DNA of 56,026 bases from WTJD01 sp964225175. Its GTDB lineage: Bacteria; Pseudomonadota; Gammaproteobacteria; Xanthomonadales; SZUA-36. Position numbers and translations under genes: made by a program. Under the pieces are notes generated by a model. The model had not been told where the DNA came from. It searched no databases and saw nothing but the letters and a program-made list of their open reading frames with translations. How positions within the stretch are numbered: the first letter of the stretch is position 1; each line of letters opens with the position of its first letter. Of the stretch, positions 51,398 to 56,026 are shown piece by piece. The stretch lies in contig CAXQNK010000074.1 of assembly GCA_964225175.1 (NCBI GenBank), forward strand, positions 1 to 56,026, given 5' to 3'.

Positions 51398-53167
51398 TCA
51401 ATCTTGCGCTTTGCTGATCTTTGGCGTGGCCAGCGGTGCGAACATCAGCCCCATGGCCTTTGCATCGGGGCGCCGCGGGTCTGCTGCGCCGCGAAATATG
51501 CCACCATCAAAGACGATCGACTGCGTACTGCCCATGGTCCGTTCAATGCGGGTTGTGTGCCCCAGCGCCTCCAGACCGGCAATCACTTCCGGACTGAATC
51601 CTGGTTCAAGGCCCAATTGGGGCCATTTCCAGCCCTGGTAGATGCGCGGACGGTGCGTAGCTTCGGCAATGTTCATGCCATGATCAATCACGTTCACAAG
51701 CACTTGCAGGATGACGTTAATGATGTAGCTGCCGCCTGGTGTACCCGTGACGAGGAAGACCTTGCCCGCCGAATCCTGAACCATGGTCGGCGTCATGGTA
51801 GACAGCATTCGCTTTCCGGGCGCAAGGGCATTTGGATGATCCGGCCCATCGTCAAAACTGAAATTGCGCATCTGGTTGTCAAAAAGGATGCCGGTACCCT
51901 CGGCAACCCAGCTGCTGCCGAAGGAATGTCCGAGTGTATAGGTGTTAGACACTGCATTGCCCGCAGCATCCATGACGGAAAGATGGGTAGTGTCCCGGCT
52001 TTCCGACTTACCCAGCGGCCAGGGTCGAATGACCTCGACATCTGCGGCCTGGGACATGCTGATTGTACTTGCCATGGATTCCCCCACGGCAGGACTGATG
52101 AACGCCTGGACGGGCACATCAATAAAATCAGGATCACCCAGCCAATTGCGTCGATTCGCCGCGGCTCTTTTCATTACTTCAGCCAGCAGGTGAAGGCTCT
52201 GCACCGAGCCGGCGCCCATTGCTGCAACATCGTAATGGCTCAGCATATTCAGCATCTGCAGCAGCGTCACTCCGCCAGCACTGACTGGCGGCATGGAAAC
52301 CACCCGATAACCCCGGTAGTTCGTGGCCACCACGGCACGCTCACGGACCCGGTATGCGGCCAGATCGTCGAGCCCGATCAGCCCGCCTCCCGCAGCAATG
52401 GCGCCGGTGATTTTTTTCGCCAACTCACCCCGGTAGAACGCGTCCGCCCCGCCCGACATGATCTGGTCAATGGACCCTGCCAGGTCTGCCTGTATCAGTC
52501 GGTCACCCGCCCGCCAGGGTTGCCCGTCGGGGCGCAGAAAAACGGCCGCACTGGAATTGAACTGGCCCATGGTCTTCGCGCCTTCAGACAAAGCAAAGGC
52601 CAGGTCGTGAGAGACCACGATACCTTCACCCGCCAGTTTCTTTGCGGGCTCGAGAAGCTGACTCCAGGGCAATTGTCCCCAGCGCTTCCAGGCCTCATAC
52701 ATACCCGCCACGGTGCCCGGAACAGCAGCGGCCTTGGCGCCATGGGTCATCGAGCGGCGATCAATTTTGCCGTCATCGCCCACAAATTGTGCCGGATCTG
52801 CCCGAAGCGGCGCCATCGAGCGATAATCCAGCGCCACCGTTTCGCCCCGCTCTGCCATATGCACCAACATGAAGCCGCTGCCGGCCAGGTTACCCGCACG
52901 GGGCAGGGTCACGGCAAGGGCAAAACTCATGGCCACCGCAGCATCAATCGCGTTGCCCCCCACCCGGAGGATTTCGTGCCCCACAGACGTGGCCTGCGCA
53001 TTCTGGGAGACCACCATGCCGTGCAGACCCATCTCCGGATGGTGCAGCGAGTCGTAACGAATAATGGCCTGTCGAACCGTGGGTTGTCCCTGTGCGGACA
53101 GGGAAAGGGACAGGATCGCCAATAACAGCCATCGGGTGTTTCGAAGCTTTTTAATGGCTCTGCTCAT
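51398..53167 (-). CDS. ggt: Gamma-glutamyltransferase
   Basis: Secreted N-terminal nucleophile hydrolase that cleaves gamma-glutamyl bonds (for example glutathione). The 589 residues begin with a signal peptide (WLLLAILSLSLSAQG). The large-subunit signature GMVVSQNAQATSVGHEILRV and DYRSMAPLRA are present. The autoprocessing and catalytic Thr starts the small subunit in DTTHLSVMDAAGNAVS near residue 385, and GTPGGSYIINVILQ is the conserved glycine loop. ATGA overlap with the amidohydrolase gene upstream shows they form one unit. Predicted location periplasm. Confidence 0.95.
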   Translation of the reverse strand: MSRAIKKLRNTRWLLLAILSLSLSAQGQPTVRQAIIRYDSLHHPEMGLHGMVVSQNAQATSVGHEILRVGGNAIDAAVAMSFALAVTLPRAGNLAGSGFMLVHMAERGETVALDYRSMAPLRADPAQFVGDDGKIDRRSMTHGAKAAAVPGTVAGMYEAWKRWGQLPWSQLLEPAKKLAGEGIVVSHDLAFALSEGAKTMGQFNSSAAVFLRPDGQPWRAGDRLIQADLAGSIDQIMSGGADAFYRGELAKKITGAIAAGGGLIGLDDLAAYRVRERAVVATNYRGYRVVSMPPVSAGGVTLLQMLNMLSHYDVAAMGAGSVQSLHLLAEVMKRAAANRRNWLGDPDFIDVPVQAFISPAVGESMASTISMSQAADVEVIRPWPLGKSESRDTTHLSVMDAAGNAVSNTYTLGHSFGSSWVAEGTGILFDNQMRNFSFDDGPDHPNALAPGKRMLSTMTPTMVQDSAGKVFLVTGTPGGSYIINVILQVLVNVIDHGMNIAEATHRPRIYQGWKWPQLGLEPGFSPEVIAGLEALGHTTRIERTMGSTQSIVFDGGIFRGAADPRRPDAKAMGLMFAPLATPKISKAQD

Positions 53168-54816
53168 GGCTGTGACGCCGGAGCGTATGACGCAGATCGA
53201 AGGATTCGCCCGGGACGAGCGCCGGTCATTCGCTCGCTCAGCAATACCGCTTCACCCGCAACGAAAACATGTCTCACTCCCTCGGCATAGCGGTGAGGAT
53301 CGGCAAATGTGGCGCGGTCAGTAATCGTGTCGGGGTCGAACACCACAAGGTCAGCAACCGCATCGGGGACCATTCTCCCGCGCCGCGCCAAACCAATGCG
53401 ATCAGCTGGCATGCCCGTCATCTTGTACAGTGCCGAGTGCAAAGGCAATGTCCTCAGCTCACGAACATAGTGTCCCAGCACTCGGGAAAAAGTACCGTAA
53501 TTACGGGGGTGGGGATGGCCGTTGCCTGGAATCTCGATGCCCCCATCGGCGGCGATCATGGTTCCCGCGTGGCGCATGATGGTCTCGACATCTTCCTCAT
53601 GCATGGCATGATAAACCGCTTGACAGCCGCCCGCCCCGACCAGCTCCATGATCAACTCAGCGGCATTCTCAATATTGACCTCCCTGCCCTGCTGCTCAAG
53701 AACCTGGGAAAGATTGAGTCCATCCAGTGCGTGGTTCCACGCACACCAGCTCAGCTGTACGTTTGCCGGGTCGTTGCGCCCTCGAACCTCGGTAAGCTGA
53801 AAGATCAGGAACTCGCGAATTTTTTGCCGTAACTCCGGGTCTGCGAGCCGTTCTCGCAACCGTTCATCACCACCGTCTCGGCTCCAGCGCGGGAACTGTA
53901 CCGTCAGGCCAGTATGACCCGCCGTGTAGGGGTATTGGTCCAGGGTGATGTCCAGTCCCCGCTTCAGTGCCGAATCAACCATTTCGAGCATATCCATCGA
54001 GCGACCCTGCATGGCAGTGCCCATGGCTTTCGCATGCGTAATCTGCGCGGGTAACTGGGCGCGCTCGGCAATCAGGATTAACTCTTCCACGCTGTCGAGG
54101 ACTTCCAGCGCCTCGTTGCGTATGTGGCTGATGTAGATGCCACCATGGCGACCAGCCACACGCGCAAGCGCAATGAGCTCATCGGTTCCGGCAAATTTAC
54201 CCGGGGTGTAAACCAGACCGCTGGATAGCCCGAATGCGCCCTGCCTCATCGCCTGATCGACCAGCCGTTGCATGGCTGCAAGCTCCAGGTCAGTTGGCGC
54301 CCGATCGTCAAGGCCAATGATCCTCTTGCGCACCGCGCCGTGACCGACAAAACTGCCGAAGTTGATGGCCGCGCCCTGCCTGCCGATCTTCTCGAAAGAA
54401 GACTCAATCGGCAGATCCGACCAGCCATCCGGACCACCAATCACCGTGGTCACGCCCTGGCGAACCTGATTCTCGGCATCGGGCCACAGGTACAGGCCAC
54501 TGCGTTCCGGGTCTTCTCGCACTGCGTGGGAATGCAAGTCAATGAATCCCGGCGCGATCACCAGCCCGGTCACGTCCAAGACTTGCGCCGCTGTGATGTG
54601 TTCCCCGTCACCGACACCGGCAATGAGATCGTCCCGCAGCCAAACGTCCTCCCGGCGCAGCTCCTCGTTCAATCCGGAGTGAACCCATCCTCCTCGCAGC
54701 AACACCGTCGCTGACACCTCATCGGCAAAACACTGGACAGTCCCGACCAGGCTAACAATCATCAGACCTGACCGGATGCAGCGCTTGAACCTTGGGAGAC
54801 GGGCGCGATGAATCAT
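53164..54816 (-). CDS. Secreted D-aminoacylase-like amidohydrolase
   Basis: Metal-dependent amidohydrolase of the N-acyl-D-amino-acid deacylase group, 550 residues, with a hydrophobic export signal (RSGLMIVSLVGTVQCFADE). Metal and catalytic motifs: APGFIDLHSHAVRED, GIYISHIRNEA, ITHAKAMGTA and MIAADGGIE. Where N-acyl-D-amino-acid deacylases carry GNCG with a metal-ligand Cys, this protein has GGPDG, so the metal site differs and the substrate may too. The ATG at 54816 has AGGAAA upstream; a start at 54879 would cross the terminator. Followed by ggt with a four-base overlap. A role in releasing amino acids from N-acyl or D-configured conjugates is inferred. Confidence 0.85.
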   Translation of the reverse strand: MIHRARLPRFKRCIRSGLMIVSLVGTVQCFADEVSATVLLRGGWVHSGLNEELRREDVWLRDDLIAGVGDGEHITAAQVLDVTGLVIAPGFIDLHSHAVREDPERSGLYLWPDAENQVRQGVTTVIGGPDGWSDLPIESSFEKIGRQGAAINFGSFVGHGAVRKRIIGLDDRAPTDLELAAMQRLVDQAMRQGAFGLSSGLVYTPGKFAGTDELIALARVAGRHGGIYISHIRNEALEVLDSVEELILIAERAQLPAQITHAKAMGTAMQGRSMDMLEMVDSALKRGLDITLDQYPYTAGHTGLTVQFPRWSRDGGDERLRERLADPELRQKIREFLIFQLTEVRGRNDPANVQLSWCAWNHALDGLNLSQVLEQQGREVNIENAAELIMELVGAGGCQAVYHAMHEEDVETIMRHAGTMIAADGGIEIPGNGHPHPRNYGTFSRVLGHYVRELRTLPLHSALYKMTGMPADRIGLARRGRMVPDAVADLVVFDPDTITDRATFADPHRYAEGVRHVFVAGEAVLLSERMTGARPGRILRSASYAPASQP

Positions 54817-54836
54817 TCTAGGTTTCCTGCCGTGAC

Positions 54837-54867
54837 AAAAGACAAGGGGAGCCGCAGCTCCCCTGTC
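54837..54867 (-). terminator. Intrinsic terminator after the TonB-dependent receptor
   Basis: On the minus strand AGGGGAGC and GCTCCCCT form an eight-base stem with a four-base loop, then TTGTCTTTTGT. It lies between the receptor stop (54889) and the amidohydrolase start (54816); partial read-through could still link the genes. Confidence 0.62.
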
Positions 54868-54888
54868 CTGGTCAGTCACGAGGTATCA

Positions 54889-56026
54889 TCAGTCAAACTG
54901 GAAGCGCAGATCAAGGTAGTAGTAACGCCCGAAGTCACGATGCGCATCCGCAAAGAACGAGAAGTAGCGGTCCGCAAGGGGTGCGCGTTCGTTCGTGAAG
55001 TTGTTGACGCCCAGGCGGACTCGTGAACTGCTGCTCCACAGGTCAAAGTTGTAATCTGCGCTGATGTTATAGGTCGTCATCGAGGGGATCACGTACTTGG
55101 TGCCGTCACCGAGCGTCAGGGAGCTCTGGTAGAAGCTGCCCAGCTTGTAGCCGGAAAGGCGTGCTGCCCAGTTGTTGCTTCTCCAAGAGAATGAGGCAGT
55201 ATGTTTCTCGTCCTGGTTGCCGTCCATACCCATCAGGTCATCAAATCCAGAGACCGGAATGTTGGGTGGGATCACTCCACTTTCTGATGCCGCTAGAAGT
55301 TCCAGGGCAAGTCCGCCGGGGTCCTGCTTGTAGGTCTCGTAGAAGGTGCCGTTATAGCTGAAGCTGAAGTCGCCGATGCCGGTGCTGAAATCCCAGTAAA
55401 CACCGATGTCATAGCCTTCAACCGTTCGCGTATCGAGGTTTGCGTACTGATCGTCAATGAAAATGACGTCCCCGGCAGGACAAATGCCTGCCGCCGTATA
55501 GGCTGCGATCTGGTCGTCATCCGGATCAGCGCGAACGACGGCGGGATTGAACACCTGGCCACAATTACCCAGCCCGGCTTCGATCCGCAGCAGAAGATCG
55601 TAGATGGTGTGATTCTCTTCGCCAAATAAACCGATGGTGTCTTCCTTCTCGATCGACCAGAAATCCAGCGATACGGTCAGGCCGTCGGTAATGTCCCACA
55701 CCGCGCCAATCGAGGTGTTGGTGGACTCTTCAGGATCGAGGTTTTCCGCACCCTCAGCCCGCCGCTGCATGGCATAACGGCAATCCAGGCTGTCCTCATT
55801 GGGGTCGGCGAAAAAGCAGGTGTAATCATTGCGGGTATTGTTCCGAACCACCAATCCCTCGAACTGCGTGACGAGGTTGGGCGCTCGGAATGCTTGCGAC
55901 CAGGAACCCCGGATCAACAGTGGATCGATGGGGCGCCAGCCAAAAGCGAGTTTGCCCACCGTGGTGCTCTTGGTATCTGAGAAATTCTCATAGCGCACGG
56001 CAGCCTGGACATCGAGGTTGTCAAGC
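54889..56026 (-). CDS. TonB-dependent receptor, C-terminal part (5' end outside window)
   Basis: Outer-membrane beta-barrel that imports a substrate using TonB energy. About 379 residues of the barrel are present and the frame runs off the right edge. Barrel features: VQAAVRYENFSD, WRPIDPLLIRGSWSQAFRAPNL, ESTNTSIGAVWDITDGLTVSLD, WDFSTGIGDFSFSYNG and a final strand YYYLDLRFQFD. Asn/Tyr-rich LGVNNFTNERAPLADR is the penultimate pattern of many OAR/CirA-like receptors. The last residue is Asp, with Phe at the penultimate position, which is unusual for a barrel protein. It lies upstream of the amidohydrolase/ggt pair, suggesting uptake of a peptide or amino-acid conjugate. The plug domain is not in the window. 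Confidence 0.92.
   Translation of the reverse strand, partial: LDNLDVQAAVRYENFSDTKSTTVGKLAFGWRPIDPLLIRGSWSQAFRAPNLVTQFEGLVVRNNTRNDYTCFFADPNEDSLDCRYAMQRRAEGAENLDPEESTNTSIGAVWDITDGLTVSLDFWSIEKEDTIGLFGEENHTIYDLLLRIEAGLGNCGQVFNPAVVRADPDDDQIAAYTAAGICPAGDVIFIDDQYANLDTRTVEGYDIGVYWDFSTGIGDFSFSYNGTFYETYKQDPGGLALELLAASESGVIPPNIPVSGFDDLMGMDGNQDEKHTASFSWRSNNWAARLSGYKLGSFYQSSLTLGDGTKYVIPSMTTYNISADYNFDLWSSSSRVRLGVNNFTNERAPLADRYFSFFADAHRDFGRYYYLDLRFQFD

Noticed and set aside
51404..53125. 573-codon open frame on the plus strand
   Set aside because: It lies entirely antisense to ggt, has no recognisable domain and a His/Arg-rich composition typical of shadow frames in GC-rich DNA.
1..56026. Prophage, insertion sequences, integrases or tRNA genes
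   Set aside because: No transposase, integrase, phage structural protein, terminal inverted repeat pair or tRNA cloverleaf was recognised on reading both strands; a tRNAscan or IS search could still find something missed by eye.

Overview
The window is a contiguous chromosomal segment of a Gram-negative bacterium, most likely a free-living, probably marine gammaproteobacterium. The main pointers are the compact rsxABCDGE-nth operon, the metG/mrp pair, RNase T, a TonB-dependent receptor, a BCCT transporter and an NAD-linked molybdenum formate dehydrogenase. The species cannot be named from the sequence. No phage, insertion sequence, CRISPR array, rRNA or tRNA was seen. Coding density is very high, with many 1-4 base overlaps and convergent overlaps of 14-37 bases.

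Layout. 1-8777: mrp/apbC (cut by the left edge) diverges from metG, followed by the translationally coupled rsxABCDGE-nth operon (membrane electron transport plus endonuclease III). 9030-11715: a four-gene hvfABCD-type RiPP operon. It has a secreted precursor with seven EGKCG pentads, a DUF692 iron enzyme, a DUF2063 partner and a DoxX membrane protein; this family is linked to copper binding. 11679-20402: a mixed housekeeping stretch (TraB/GumN, rnt, an orphan hydantoinase-B subunit coupled to purE, Trm112-like protein, FAD-linked dehydrogenase, an unrecognised secreted protein with a CotH-like look, a periplasmic PPP-type phosphatase, a DUF3313-like protein).

20463-29043: an SDR, an MDR oxidoreductase and a BCCT transporter on one strand, a response regulator with a hybrid histidine kinase, a secreted sugar-dehydrogenase-like beta-propeller with a C-terminal heme-c domain, and a broken fasciclin gene ending in a clear terminator. 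29087-37723: one minus-strand run joins methionine/sulfur enzymes (metA, a cystathionine gamma-synthase/lyase, metY) to an alpha/beta hydrolase, a FadN-type hydroxyacyl-CoA dehydrogenase/hydratase and a large acyl-CoA dehydrogenase. 38259-48412: a formate/C1 block fdsGBA-fdhD-fdsD-mobA-moaB-moeA-fhs, in which the enzyme, its maturation protein, its cofactor genes and formate-tetrahydrofolate ligase all read the same way. 48523-56026: two FAD oxidoreductases, then a TonB receptor, a secreted D-aminoacylase-like amidohydrolase and a gamma-glutamyltransferase that look like a peptide or amino-acid-conjugate scavenging set.

Together the second half suggests a cell handling one-carbon units, reduced sulfur and short acyl-CoAs, possibly from methylated osmolytes. 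That link is inference. The best candidates for unusual biology are the hvf RiPP locus, the methionine/acyl-CoA operon, a formate dehydrogenase alpha subunit lacking one expected cluster cysteine, and two genes whose promoters suggest leaderless transcripts.
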